Source: Henricia sp. BOLD:AAB3569
Taxonomy: Eukaryota; Echinodermata; Asteroidea; Spinulosida; Echinasteridae
DNA length: 64,000 bases
Direction of reading: 5' to 3'
Assembly (NCBI GenBank): GCA_037783545.1
Contig: JBBELK010000992.1
Span: forward strand, 1-64,000
The notes beneath the pieces are model-generated. The model searched no databases, was not told the origin of the DNA, and saw only the letters and a list, made by a program, of their open reading frames with translations. The position numbers and the translations under genes are program-made. Shown here in pieces: positions 1-15,000 of the stretch; within the stretch, counting starts at the first letter, position 1; each line of letters starts with the position of its first letter.

Positions 1-3000
1 GGAAAAAAGGGGTTGGAGCTTCCTGGATGCTCCCGCAACCTGTGGCTGTCTGTACACACCTCTTTGGTGTACTCCTGACTCGTGCGCATGCTCAGTACTT
101 CGGACTGTCGTTGACACGGCCCAGTTTGGGACGGGATTTTGGTCAAAGTGTGGTCCAAACGTCGGCAAATTTGGAGGTCGAAAAATGTTCCGACGAACTT
201 CAAATTTTGCATGCTCCAAGCACTCTATATTGCGCACTTGTCCTAAAAAATTGACAGACTTTCGCCGGGAAATGGCAGAGAAATTTCAGAGTTTAGGAAA
301 AAAGGGGTTGGAGCTTCCTGGATGCTCCCGCAACCTGTGGCTGTCTGTACACACCTCTTTGGTGTACTCCTGACTCGTGCGCATGCTCAGTACTTCGGAC
401 TGTCGTTGACACGGCCCAGTTTGGGACGGGATTTTGGTCAAAGTGTGGTCCAAACGTCGGCAAATTTGGAGGTCGAAAAATGTTCCGACGAACTTCAAAT
501 TTTGCATGCTCCAAACACTCTATATTGCGCACTTGTCCTAAAAAATTGACAGACTTTCGCCGGGAAATGGCAGAGAAATTTCAGAGTTTAGGAAAAAAGG
601 GGTTGGAGCTTCCTGGATGCTCCCGCAACCTGTGGCTGTCTGTACACACCTCTTTGGTGTACTCCTGACTCGTGCGCATGCTCAGTACTTCGGACTGTCG
701 TTGACACGGCCCAGTTTGGGACGGGATTTTGGTCAAAGTGTGGTCCAAACGTCGGCAAATTTGGAGGTCGAAAAATGTTCCGACGAACTTCAAATTTTGC
801 ATGCTCCAAGCACTCTATATTGCGCACTTGTCCTAAAAAATTGACAGACTTTCGCCGGGAAATGGCAGAGAAATTTCAGAGTTTAGGAAAAAAGGGGTTG
901 GAGCTTCCTGGATGCTCCCGCAACCTGTGGCTGTCTGTACACACCTCTTTGGTGTACTCCTGACTCGTGCGCATGCTCAGTACTTCGGACTGTCGTTGAC
1001 ACGGCCCAGTTTGGGACGGGATTTTGGTCAAAGTGTGGTCCAAACGTCGGCAAATTTGGAGGTCGAAAAATGTTCCGACGAACTTCAAATTTTGCATGCT
1101 CCAAGCACTCTATATTGCGCACTTGTCCTAAAAAATTGACAGACTTTCGCCGGGAAATGGCAGAGAAATTTCAGAGTTTAGGAAAAAAGGGGTTGGAGCT
1201 TCCTGGATGCTCCCGCAACCTGTGGCTGTCTGTACACACCTCTTTGGTGTACTCCTGACTCGTGCGCATGCTCAGTACTTCGGACTGTCGTTGACACGGC
1301 CCAGTTTGGGACGGGATTTTGGTCAAAGTGTGGTCCAAACGTCGGCAAATTTGGAGGTCGAAAAATGTTCCGACGAACTTCAAATTTTGCATGCTCCAAG
1401 CACTCTATATTGCGCACTTGTCCTAAAAAATTGACAGACTTTCGCCGGGAAATGGCAGAGAAATTTCAGAGTTTAGGAAAAAAGGGGTTGGAGCTTCCTG
1501 GATGCTCCCGCAACCTGTGGCTGTCTGTACACACCTCTTTGGTGTACTCCTGACTCGTGCGCATGCTCAGTACTTCGGACTGTCGTTGACACGGCCCAGT
1601 TTGGGACGGGATTTTGGTCAAAGTGTGGTCCAAACGTCGGCAAATTTGGAGGTCGAAAAATGTTCCGACGAACTTCAAATTTTGCATGCTCCAAGCACTC
1701 TATATTGCGCACTTGTCCTAACAAACTTGACAGACTTTCGCCGGGAAATGGCAGAGAAATTTCAGAGTTTAGGAAAAAAGGGGTTGGAGCTTCCTGGATG
1801 CTCCCGCAACCTGTGGCTGTCTGTACACACCTCTTTGATGTACTCCTGACTCGTGCGCATGCTCAGTACTTCGGACTGTCGTTGACACGGCCCAGTTTGG
1901 GACTGGATTTTGGTCAAAGTGTGGTCCAAACGTCGGCAAATTTGGAGGTCGAAAAATGTTCCGACGAACTTCAAATTTTGCATGCTCCAAGCACTCTATA
2001 TTGCGCACTTGTCCTAAAAAATTGACAGACTTTCGCCGGGAAATGGCAGAGAAATTTCAGAGTTTAGGAAAAAAGGGGTTGGAGCTTCCTGGATGCTCCC
2101 GCAACCTGTGGCTGTCTGTACACACCTCTTTGGTGTACTCCTGACTCGTGCGCATGCTCAGTACTTCGGACTGTCGTTGACACGGCCCAGTTTGGGACGG
2201 GATTTTGGTCAAAGTGTGGTCCAAACGTCGGCAAATTTGGAGGTCGAAAAATGTTCCGACGAACTTCAAATTTTGCATGCTCCAAGCACTCTATATTGCG
2301 CACTTGTCCTAAAAAATTGACAGACTTTCGCCGGGAAATGGCAGAGAAATTTCAGAGTTTAGGAAAAAAGGGGTTGGAGCTTCCTGGATGCTCCCGCAAC
2401 CTGTGGCTGTCTGTACACACCTCTTTGGTGTACTCCTGACTCGTGCGCATGCTCAGTACTTCGGACTGTCGTTGACACGGCCCAGTTTGGGACGGGATTT
2501 TGGTCAAAGTGTGGTCCAAACGTCGGCAAATTTGGAGGTCGAAAAATGTTCCGACGAACTTCAAATTTTGCATGCTCCAAGCACTCTATATTGCGCACTT
2601 GTCCTAAAAAACTTGACAGACTTTCGCCGGGAAATGGCAGAGAAATTTCAGAGTTGAGGAAAAAAGGGGTTGGAGCTTCCTGGATGCTCCCGCAACCTGT
2701 GGCTGTCTGTACACACCTCTTTGATGTACTCCTGACTCGTGCGCATGCTCAGTACTTCGGACTGTCGTTGACACGGCCCAGTTTGGGACTGGATTTTGGT
2801 CAAAGTGTGGTCCAAACGTCGGCAAATTTGGAGGTCGAAAAATGTTCCGACGAACTTCAAATTTTGCATGCTCCAAGCACTCTATATTGCGCACTTGTCC
2901 TAAAAAATTGACAGACTTTCGCCGGGAAATGGCAGAGAAATTTCAGAGTTTAGGAAAAAAGGGGTTGGAGCTTCCTGGATGCTCCCGCAACCTGTGGCTG

Positions 3001-6000
3001 TCTGTACACACCTCTTTGGTGTACTCCTGACTCGTGCGCATGCTCAGTACTTCGGACTGTCGTTGACACGGCCCAGTTTGGGACGGGATTTTGGTCAAAG
3101 TGTGGTCCAAACGTCGGCAAATTTGGAGGTCGAAAAATGTTCCGACGAACTTCAAATTTTGCATGCTCCAAGCACTCTATATTGCGCACTTGTCCTAAAA
3201 AATTGACAGACTTTCGCCGGGAAATGGCAGAGAAATTTCAGAGTTTAGGAAAAAAGGGGTTGGAGCTTCCTGGATGCTCCCGCAACCTGTGGCTGTCTGT
3301 ACACACCTCTTTGGTGTACTCCTGACTCGTGCGCATGCTCAGTACTTCGGACTGTCGTTGATACGGCCCAGTTTGGGACGGGATTTTGGTCAAAGTGTGG
3401 TCCAAACGTCGGCAAATTTGGAGGTCGAAAAATGTTCCGACGAACTTCAAATTTTGGATGCTCCAAGCACTCTATATTGCGCACTTGTCCTAAAAAATTG
3501 ACAGACTTTCGCCGGGAAATGGCAGAGAAATTTCAGAGTTTAGGAAAAAAGGGGTTGGAGCTTCCTGGATGCTCCCGCAACCTGTGGCTGTCTGTACACA
3601 CCTCTTTGGTGTACTCCTGACTCGTGCGCATGCTCAGTACTTCGGACTGTCGTTGACACGGCCCAGTTTGGGACGGGATTTTGGTCAAAGTGTGGTCCAA
3701 ACGTCGGCAAATTTGGAGGTCGAAAAATGTTCCGACGAACTTCAAATTTTGCATGCTCCAAGCACTCTATATTGCGCACTTGTCCTAAAAAATTGACAGA
3801 CTTTCGCCGGGAAATGGCAGAGAAATTTCAGAGTTTAGGAAAAAAGGGGTTGGAGCTTCCTGGATGCTCCCGCAACCTGTGGCTGTCTGTACACACCTCT
3901 TTGGTGTACTCCTGACTCGTGCGCATGCTCAGTACTTCGGACTGTCGTTGACACGGCCCAGTTTGGGACGGGATTTTGGTCAAAGTGTGGTCCAAACGTC
4001 GGCAAATTTGGAGGTCGAAAAATGTTCCGACGAACTTCAAATTTTGCATGCTCCAAACACTCTATATTGCGCACTTGTCCTAAAAAATTGACAGACTTTC
4101 GCCGGGAAATGGCAGAGAAATTTCAGAGTTTAGGAAAAAAGGGGTTGGAGCTTCCTGGATGCTCCCGCAACCTGTGGCTGTCTGTACACACCTCTTTGGT
4201 GTACTCCTGACTCGTGCGCATGCTCAGTACTTCGGACTGTCGTTGACACGGCCCAGTTTGGGACGGGATTTTGGTCAAAGTGTGGTCCAAACGTCGGCAA
4301 ATTTGGAGGTCGAAAAATGTTCCGACGAACTTCAAATTTTGCATGCTCCAAGCACTCTATATTGCGCACTTGTCCTAAAAAACTTGACAGACTTTCGCCG
4401 GGAAATGGCAGAGAAATTTCAGAGTTTAGGAAAAAAGGGGTTGGAGCTTCCTGGATGCTCCCGCAACCTGTGGCTGTCTGTACACACCTCTTTGGTGTAC
4501 TCCTGACTCGTGCGCATGCTCAGTACTTCGGACTGTTGTTGACACGGCCCAGTTTGGGACGGGATTTTGGTCAAAGTGTGGTCCAAACGTCTGCAAATTT
4601 GGAGGTCGAAAAATGTTCCGACGAACTTCAAATTTTGCATGCTCCAAGCACTCTATATTGCGCACTTGTCCTAAAAAATTGACAGACTTTCGCCGGGAAA
4701 TGGCAGAGAAATTTCAGAGTTTAGGAAAAAAGGGGTTGGAGCTTCCTGGATGCTCCCGCAACCTGTGGCTGTCTGTACACACCTCTTTGGTGTACTCCTG
4801 ACTCGTGCGCATGCTCAGTACTTCGGACTGTCGTTGACACGGCCCAGTTTGGGACGGGATTTTGGTCAAAGTGTGGTCCAAACGTCGGCAAATTTGGAGG
4901 TCGAAAAATGTTCCGACGAACTTCAAATTTTGCATGCTCCAAGCACTCTATATTGCGCACTTGTCCTAAAAAATTGACAGACTTTCGCCGGGAAATGGCA
5001 GAGAAATTTCAGAGTTTAGGAAAAAAGGGGTTGGAGCTTCCTGGATGCTCCCGCAACCTGTGGCTGTCTGTACACACCTCTTTGGTGTACTCCTGACTCG
5101 TGCGCATGCTCAGTACTTCGGACTGTCGTTGACACGGCCCAGTTTGGGACGGGATTTTGGTCAAAGTGTGGTCCAAACGTCGGCAAATTTGGAGGTCGAA
5201 AAATGTTCCGACGAACTTCAAATTTTGCATGCTCCAAGCACTCTATATTGCGCACTTGTCCTAAAAAATTGACAGACTTTCGCCGGGAAATGGCAGAGAA
5301 ATTTCAGAGTTTAGGAAAAAAGGGGTTGGAGCTTCCTGGATGCTCCCGCAACCTGTGGCTGTCTGTACACACCTCTTTGGTGTACTCCTGACTCGTGCGC
5401 ATGCTCAGTACTTCGGACTGTCGTTGACACGGCCCAGTTTGGGACGGGATTTTGGTCAAAGTGTGGTCCAAACGTCGGCAAATTTGGAGGTCGAAAAATG
5501 TTCCGACGAACTTCAAATTTTGCATGCTCCAAGCACTCTATATTGCGCACTTGTCCTAAAAAATTGACAGACTTTCGCCGGGAAATGGCAGAGAAATTTC
5601 AGAGTTTAGGAAAAAAGGGGTTGGAGCTTCCTGGATGCTCCCGCAACCTGTGGCTGTCTGTACACACCTCTTTGGTGTACTCCTGACTCGTGCGCATGCT
5701 CAGTACTTCGGACTGTCGTTGACACGGCCCAGTTTGGGACGGGATTTTGGTCAAAGTGTGGTCCAAACGTCGGCAAATTTGGAGGTCGAAAAATGTTCCG
5801 ACGAACTTCAAATTTTGCATGCTCCAAGCACTCTATATTGCGCACTTGTCCTAACAAACTTGACAGACTTTCGCCGGGAAATGGCAGAGAAATTTCAGAG
5901 TTTAGGAAAAAAGGGGTTGGAGCTTCCTGGATGCTCCCGCAACCTGTGGCTGTCTGTACACACCTCTTTGATGTACTCCTGACTCGTGCGCATGCTCAGT

Positions 6001-9000
6001 ACTTCGGACTGTCGTTGACACGGCCCAGTTTGGGACTGGATTTTGGTCAAAGTGTGGTCCAAACGTCGGCAAATTTGCAGGTCGAAAAATGTTCCGACGA
6101 ACTTCAAATTGTGCATGCTCCAAGCACTCTATATTGCGCACTTGTCCTAAAAAATTGACAGACTTTCGCCGGGAAATGGCAGAGAAATTTCAGAGTTTAG
6201 GAAAAAAGGGGTTGGAGCTTCCTGGATGCTCCCGCAACCTGTGGCTGTCTGTACACACCTCTTTGGTGTACTCCTGACTCGTGCGCATGCTCAGTACTTC
6301 GGACTGTCGTTGACACGGCCCAGTTTGGGACGGGATTTTGGTCAAAGTGTGGTCCAAACGTCGGCAAATTTGGAGGTCGAAAAATGTTCCGACGAACTTC
6401 AAATTTTGCATGCTCCAAGCACTCTATATTGCGCACTTGTCCTAAAAAATTGACAGACTTTCGCCGGGAAATGGCAGAGAAATTTCAGAGTTTAGGAAAA
6501 AAGGGGTTGGAGCTTCCTGGATGCTCCCGCAACCTGTGGCTGTCTGTACACACCTCTTTGGTGTACTCCTGACTCGTGCGCATGCTCAGTACTTCGGACT
6601 GTCGTTGACACGGCCCAGTTTGGGACGGGATTTTGGTCAAAGTGTGGTCCAAACGTCGGCAAATTTGGAGGTCGAAAAATGTTCCGACGAACTTCAAATT
6701 TTGCATGCTCCAAGCACTCTATATTGCGCACTTGTCCTAAAAAATTGACAGACTTTCGCCGGGAAATGGCAGAGAAATTTCAGAGTTTAGGAAAAAAGGG
6801 GTTGGAGCTTCCTGGATGCTCCCGCAACCTGTGGCTGTCTGTACACACCTCTTTGGTGTACTCCTGACTCGTGCGCATGCTCAGTACTTCGGACTGTCGT
6901 TGACACGGCCCAGTTTGGGACGGGATTTTGGTCAAAGTGTGGTCCAAACGTCGGCAAATTTGGAGGTCGAAAAATGTTCCGACGAACTTCAAATTTTGCA
7001 TGCTCCAAGCACTCTATATTGCGCACTTGTCCTAAAAAATTGACAGACTTTCGCCGGGAAATGGCAGAGAAATTTCAGAGTTTAGGAAAAAAGGGGTTGG
7101 AGCTTCATGGATGCTCCCGCAACCTGTGGCTGTCTGTACACACCTCTTTGGTGTACTCCTGACTCGTGTGCATGCTCAGTACTTCGGACTGTCGTTGACA
7201 CGGCCCAGTTTGGGACGGGATTTTGGTCAAAGTGTGGTCCAAACGTCGGCAAATTTGGAGGTCGAAAAATGTTCCGACGAACTTCAAATTTTGCATGCTC
7301 CAAGCACTCTATATTGCGCACTTGTCCTAAAAAATGGACAGACTTTCGCCGGGAAATGGCAGAGAAATTTCAGAGTTTAGGAAAAAAGGGGTTGGAGCTT
7401 CCTGGATGCTCCCGCAACCTGTGGCTGTCTGTACACACCTCTTTGGTGTACTCCTGACTCGTGCGCATGCTCAGTACTTCGGACTGTCGTTGACACGGCC
7501 CAGTTCGGGACGGGATTTTGGTCAAAGTGTGGTCCAAACGTCGGCAAATTTGGAGGTCGAAAAATGTTCTGACGAACTTCAAATTTTGCATGCTCCAAGC
7601 ACTCTATATTGCGCACTTGTCCTAAAAAATTGACAGACTTTCGCCGGGAAATGGCAGAGAAATTTCAGAGTTTAGGAAAAAAGGGGTTGGAGCTTCCTGG
7701 ATGCTCCCGCAACCTGTGGCTGTCTGTACACACCTCTTTGGTGTACTCCTGACTCGTGCGCATGCTCAGTACTTCGGACTGTCGTTGACACGGCCCAGTT
7801 TGGGACGGGATTTTGGTCAAAGTGTGGTCCAAACGTCGGCAAATTTGGAGGTCGAAAAATGTTCAGACGAACTTCAAATTGTGCATGCTCCAAGCACTCT
7901 ATATTGCGCACTTGTCCTAAAAAATTGACAGACTTTCGCCGGGAAATGGCAGAGAAATTTCAGAGTTTAGGAAAAAAGGGGTTGGAGCTTCCTGGATGCT
8001 CCCGCAACCTGTGGCTGTCTGTACACACCTCTTTGGTGTACTCCTGACTCGTGCGCATGCTCAGTACTTCGGACTGTCGTTGACACGGCCCAGTTTGGGA
8101 CGGGATTTTGGTCAAAGTGTGGTCCAAACGTCGGCAAATTTGGAGGTCGAAAAATGTTCCGACGAACTTCAAATTTTGCATGCTCCAAGCACTCTATATT
8201 GCGCACTTGTCCTAAAAAATTGACAGACTTTCGCCGGGAAATGGCAGAGAAATTTCAGAGTTTAGGAAAAAAGGGGGTTGGAGCTTCATGGATGCTCCCG
8301 CAACCTGTGGCTGTCTGTACACACCTCTTTGGTGTACTCCTGACTCGTGCGCATGCTCAGTACTTCGGACTGTCGTTGACACGGCCCAGTTTGGGACGGG
8401 ATTTTGGTCAAAGTGTGGTCCAAACGTCGGCAAATTTGGAGGTCGAAAAATGTTCCGACGAACTTCAAATTTTGCATGCTCCAAGCACTCTATATTGCGC
8501 ACTTGTCCTAAAAAATGGACAGACTTTCGCCGGGAAATGGCAGAGAAATTTCAGAGTTTAGGAAAAAAGGGGTTGGAGCTTCCTGGATGCTCCCGCAACC
8601 TGTGGCTGTCTGTACACACCTCTTTGGTGTACTCCTGACTCGTGCGCATGCTCAGTACTTCGGACTGTCGTTGACACGGCCCAGTTCGGGACGGGATTTT
8701 GGTCAAAGTGTGGTCCAAACGTCGGCAAATTTGGAGGTCGAAAAATGTTCTGACGAACTTCAAATTTTGCATGCTCCAAGCACTCTATATTGCGCACTTG
8801 TCCTAAAAAATTGACAGACTTTCGCCGGGAAATGGCAGAGAAATTTCAGAGTTTAGGAAAAAAGGGGTTGGAGCTTCCTGGATGCTCCCGCAACCTGTGG
8901 CTGTCTGTACACACCTCTTTGGTGTACTCCTGACTCGTGCGCATGCTCAGTACTTCGGACTGTCGTTGACACGGCCCAGTTTGGGACGGGATTTTGGTCA

Positions 9001-12000
9001 AAGTGTGGTCCAAACGTCGGCAAATTTGGAGGTCGAAAAATGTTCCGACGAACTTCAAATTTTGCATGCTCCAAGCACTCTATATTGCGCACTTGTCCTA
9101 AAAAATTGACAGACTTTCGCCGGGAAATGGCAGAGAAATTTCAGAGTTTAGGAAAAAAGGGGTTGGAGCTTCATGGATGCTCCCGCAACCTGTGGCTGTC
9201 TGTACACACCTCTTTGGTGTACTCCTGACTCGTGCGCATGCTCAGTACTTCGGACTGTCGTTGACACGGCCCAGTTTGGGACGGGATTTTGGTCAAAGTG
9301 TGGTCCAAACGTCGGCAAATTTGGAGGTCGAAAAATGTTCCGACGAACTTCAAATTTTGCATGCTCCAAGCACTCTATATTGCGCACTTGTCCTAAAAAA
9401 TTGACAGACTTTCGCCGGGAAATGGCAGAGAAATTTCAGAGTTTAGGAAAAAAGGGGTTGGAGCTTCCTGGATGCTCCCGCAACCTGTGGCTGTCTGTAC
9501 ACACCTCTTTGGTGTACTCCTGACTCGTGCGCATGCTCAGTACTTCGGACTGTCGTTGACACGGCCCAGTTTGGGACGGGATTTTGGTCAAAGTGTGGTC
9601 CAAACGTCGGCAAATTTGGAGGTCGAAAAATGTTCAGACGAACTTCAAATTGTGCATGCTCCAAGCACTCTATATTGCGCACTTGTCCTAAAAAATTGAC
9701 AGACTTTCGCCGGGAAATGGCAGAGAAATTTCAGAGTTTAGGAAAAAAGGGGTTGGAGCTTCCTGGATGCTCCCGCAACCTGTGGCTGTCTGTACACACC
9801 TCTTTGGTGTACTCCTGACTCGTGCGCATGCTCAGTACTTCGGACTGTCGTTGACACGGCCCAGTTTGGGACGGGATTTTGGTCAAAGTGTGGTCCAAAC
9901 GTCGGCAAATTTGGAGGTCGAAAAATGTTCCGACGAACTTCAAATTTTGCATGCTCCAAGCACTCTATATTGCGCACTTGTCCTAAAAAATTGACAGACT
10001 TTCGCCGGGAAATGGCAGAGAAATTTCAGAGTTTAGGAAAAAAGGGGTTGGAGCTTCCTGGATGCTCCCGCAACCTGTGGCTGTCTGTACACACCTCTTT
10101 GGTGTACTCCTGACTCGTGCGCATGCTCAGTACTTCGGACTGTCGTTGACACGGCCCAGTTTGCGACGGGATTTTGGTCAAAGTGTGGTCCAAACGTCGG
10201 CAAATTTGGAGGTCGAAAAATGTTCCGACGAACTTCAAATTTTGCATGCTCCAAGCACTCTATATTGCGCACTTGTCCTAAAAAATTGACAGACTTTCGC
10301 CGGGAAATGGCAGAGAAATTTCAGAGTTTAGGAAAAAAGGGGTTGGAGCTTCCTGGATGCTCCCGCAACCTGTGGCTGTCTGTACACACCTCTTTGGTGT
10401 ACTCCTGACTCGTGCGCATGCTCAGTACTTCGGACTGTCGTTGACACGGCCCAGTTTGGGACGGGATTTTGGTCAAAGTGTGGTCCAAACGTCGGCAAAT
10501 TTGGAGGTCGAAAAATGTTCCGACGAACTTCAAATTTTGCATGCTCCAAGCACTCTATATTGCGCACTTGTCCTAAAAAATTGACAGACTTTCGCCGGGA
10601 AATGGCAGAGAAATTTCAGAGTTTAGGAAAAAAGGGGTTGGAGCTTCCTGGATGCTCCCGCAACCTGTGGCTGTCTGTACACACCTCTTTGGTGTACTCC
10701 TGACTCGTGCGCATGCTCAGTACTTCGGACTGTCGTTGATACGGCCCAGTTTGGGACGGGATTTTGGTCAAAGTGTGGTCCAAACGTCGGCAAATTTGGA
10801 GGTCGAAAAATGTTCCGACGAACTTCAAATTTTGCATGCTCCAAACACTCTATATTGCGCACTTGTCCTAAAAAATTGACAGACTTTCGCCGGGAAATGG
10901 CAGAGAAATTTCAGAGTTTAGGAAAAAAGGGGTTGGAGCTTCCTGGATGCTCCCGCAACCTGTGGCTGTCTGTACACACCTCTTTGGTGTACTCCTGACT
11001 CGTGCGCATGCTCAGTACTTCGGACTGTCGTTGACACGGCCCAGTTTGGGACGGGATTTTGGTCAAAGTGTGGTCCAAACGTCGGCAAATTTGGAGGTCG
11101 AAAAATGTTCCGACGAACTTCAAATTTTGCATGCTCCAAGCACTCTATATTGCGCACTTGTCCTAAAAAATTGACAGACTTTCGCCGGGAAATGGCAGAG
11201 AAATTTCAGAGTTTAGGAAAAAAGGGGTTGGAGCTTCCTGGATGCTACCGCAACCTGTGGCTGTCTGTACACACCTCTTTGGTGTACTCCTGACTCGTGC
11301 GCATGCTCAGTACTTCGGACTGTCGTTGACACGGCCCAGTTTGGGACGGGATTTTGGTCAAAGTGTGGTCCAAACGTCGGCAAATTTGGAGGTCGAAAAA
11401 TGTTCCGACGAACTTCAAATTTTGCATGCTCCAAACACTCTATATTGCGCACTTGTCCTAAAAAATTGACAGACTTTCGCCGGGAAATGGCAGAGAAATT
11501 TCAGAGTTTAGGAAAAAAGGGGTTGGAGCTTCCTGGATGCTCCCGCAACCTGTGGCTGTCTGTACACACCTCTTTGGTGTACTCCTGACTCGTGCGCATG
11601 CTCAGTACTTCGGACTGTCGTTGACACGGCCCAGTTTGGGACGGGATTTTGGTCAAAGTGTGGTCCAAACGTCGGCAAATTTGGAGGTCGAAAAATGTTC
11701 CGACGAACTTCAAATTTTGCATGCTCCAAGCACTCTATATTGCGCACTTGTCCTAAAAAATTGACAGACTTTCGCCGGGAAATGGCAGAGAAATTTCAGA
11801 GTTTAGGAAAAAAGGGGTTGGAGCTTCCTGGATGCTCCCGCAACCTGTGGCTGTCTGTACACACCTCTTTGGTGTACTCCTGACTCGTGCGCATGCTCAG
11901 TACTTCGGACTGTCGTTGACACGGCCCAGTTTGGGACGGGATTTTGGTCAAAGTGTGGTCCAAACGTCGGCAAATTTGGAGGTCGAAAAATGTTCCGACG

Positions 12001-15000
12001 AACTTCAAATTTTGCATGCTCCAAGCACTCTATATTGCGCACTTGTCCTAACAAACTTGACAGACTTTCGCCGGGAAATGGCAGAGAAATTTCAGAGTTT
12101 AGGAAAAAAGGGGTTGGAGCTTCCTGGATGCTCCCGCAACCTGTGGCTGTCTGTACACACCTCTTTGATGTACTCCTGACTCGTGCGCATGCTCAGTACT
12201 TCGGACTGTCGTTGACACGGCCCAGTTTGGGACGGGATTTTGGTCAAAGTGTGGTCCAAACGTCGGCAAATTTGGAGGTCGAAAAATGTTCCGACGAACT
12301 TCAAATTTTGCATGCTCCAAGCACTCTATATTGCGCACTTGTCCTAAAAAATTGACAGACATTCGCCGGGAAATGGCAGAGAAATTTCAGAGTTTAGGAA
12401 AAAAGGGGTTGGAGCTTCCTGGATGCTCCCGCAACCTGTGGCTGTCTGTACACACCTCTTTGGTGTACTCCTGACTCGTGCGCATGCTCAGTACTTCGGA
12501 CTGTCGTTGACACGGCCCAGTTTGGGACGGGATTTTGGTCAAAGTGTGGTCCAAACGTCGGCAAATTTGGAGGTCGAAAAATGTTCCGACGAACTTCAAA
12601 TTTTGCATGCTCCAAGCACTCTATATTGCGCACTTGTCCTAAAAAATTGACAGACTTTCGCCGGGAAATGGCAGAGAAATTTCAGAGTTTAGGAAAAAAG
12701 GGGTTGGAGCTTCCTGGATGCTCCCGCAACCTGTGGCTGTCTGTACACACCTCTTTGGTGTACTCCTGACTCGTGCGCATGCTCAGTACTTCGGACTGTC
12801 GTTGACACGGCCCAGTTTGGGACGGGATTTTGGTCAAAGTGTGGTCCAAACGTCGGCAAATTTGGAGGTCGAAAAATGTTCCGACGAACTTCAAATTTTG
12901 CATGCTCCAAGCACTCTATATTGCGCACTTGTCCTAAAAAATTGACAGACTTTCGCCGGGAAATGGCAGAGAAATTTCAGAGTTTAGGAAAAAAGGGGTT
13001 GGAGCTTCCTGGATGCTCCCGCAACCTGTGGCTGTCTGTACACACCTCTTTGGTGTACTCCTGACTCGTGCGCATGCTCAGTACTTCGGACTGTCGTTGA
13101 CACGGCCCAGTTTGGGACGGGATTTTGGTCAAAGTGTGGTCCAAACGTCGGCAAATTTGGAGGTCGAAAAATGTTCCGACGAACTTCAAATTTTGCATGC
13201 TCCAAGCACTCTATATTGCGCACTTGTCCTAACAAACTTGACAGACTTTCGCCGGGAAATGGCAGAGAAATTTCAGAGTTTAGGAAAAAAGGGGTTGGAG
13301 CTTCCTGGATGCTCCCGCAACCTGTGGCTGTCTGTACACACCTCTTTGATGTACTCCTGACTCGTGCGCATGCTCAGTACTTCGGACTGTCGTTGACACG
13401 GCCCAGTTTGGGACTGGATTTTGGTCAAAGTGTGGTCCAAACGTCGGCAAATTTGCAGGTCGAAAAATGTTCCGACGAACTTCAAATTTTGCATGCTCCA
13501 AGCACTCTATATTGCGCACTTGTCCTAAAAAATTGACAGACTTTCGCCGGGAAATGGCAGAGAAATTTCAGAGTTTAGGAAAAAAGGGGTTGGAGCTTCC
13601 TGGATGCTCCCGCAACCTGTGGCTGTCTGTACACACCTCTTTGGTGTACTCCTGACTCGTGCGCATGCTCAGTACTTCGGACTGTCGTTGACACGGCCCA
13701 GTTTGGGACGGGATTTTGGTCAAAGTGTGGTCCAAACGTCGGCAAATTTGGAGGTCGAAAAATGTTCCGACGAACTTCAAATTTTGCATGCTCCAAGCAC
13801 TCTATATTGCGCACTTGTCCTAAAAAATTGACAGACTTTCGCCGGGAAATGGCAGAGAAATTTCAGAGTTTAGGAAAAAAGGGGTTGGAGCTTCCTGGAT
13901 GCTCCCGCAACCTGTGGCTGTCTGTACACACCTCTTTGGTGTACTCCTGACTCGTGCGCATGCTCAGTACTTCGGACTGTCGTTGACACGGCCCAGTTTG
14001 GGACGGGATTTTGGTCAAAGTGTGGTCCAAACGTCGGCAAATTTGGAGGTCGAAAAATGTTCCGACGAACTTCAAATTTTGCATGCTCCAAGCACTCTAT
14101 ATTGCGCACTTGTCCTAAAAAATTGACAGACTTTCGCCGGGAAATGGCAGAGAAATTTCAGAGTTTAGGAAAAAAGGGGTTGGAGCTTCCTGGATGCTCC
14201 CGCAACCTGTGGCTGTCTGTACACACCTCTTTGGTGTACTCCTGACTCGTGCGCATGCTCAGTACTTCGGACTGTCGTTGACACGGCCCAGTTTGGGACG
14301 GGATTTTGGTCAAAGTGTGGTCCAAACGTCGGCAAATTTGGAGGTCGAAAAATGTTCCGACGAACTTCAAATTTTGCATGCTCCAAGCACTCTATATTGC
14401 GCACTTGTCCTAAAAATTGACAGACTTTCGCCGGGAAATGGCAGAGAAATTTCAGAGTTTAGGAAAAAAGGGGTTGGAGCTTCATGGATGCTCCCGCAAC
14501 CTGTGGCTGTCTGTACACACCTCTTTGGTGTACTCCTGACTCGTGCGCATGCTCAGTACTTCGGACTGTCGTTGACACGGCCCAGTTTGGGACGGGATTT
14601 TGGTCAAAGTGTGGTCCAAACGTCGGCAAATTTGGAGGTCGAAAAATGTTCCGACGAACTTCAAATTTTGCATGCTCCAAGCACTCTATATTGCGCACTT
14701 GTCCTAAAAAATGGACAGACTTTCGCCGGGAAATGGCAGAGAAATTTCAGAGTTTAGGAAAAAAGGGGTTGGAGCTTCCTGGATGCTCCCGCAACCTGTG
14801 GCTGTCTGTACACACCTCTTTGGTGTACTCCTGACTCGTGCGCATGCTCAGTACTTCGGACTGTCGTTGACACGGCCCAGTTCGGGACGGGATTTTGGTC
14901 AAAGTGTGGTCCAAACGTCGGCAAATTTGGAGGTCGAAAAATGTTCTGACGAACTTCAAATTTTGCATGCTCCAAGCACTCTATATTGCGCACTTGTCCT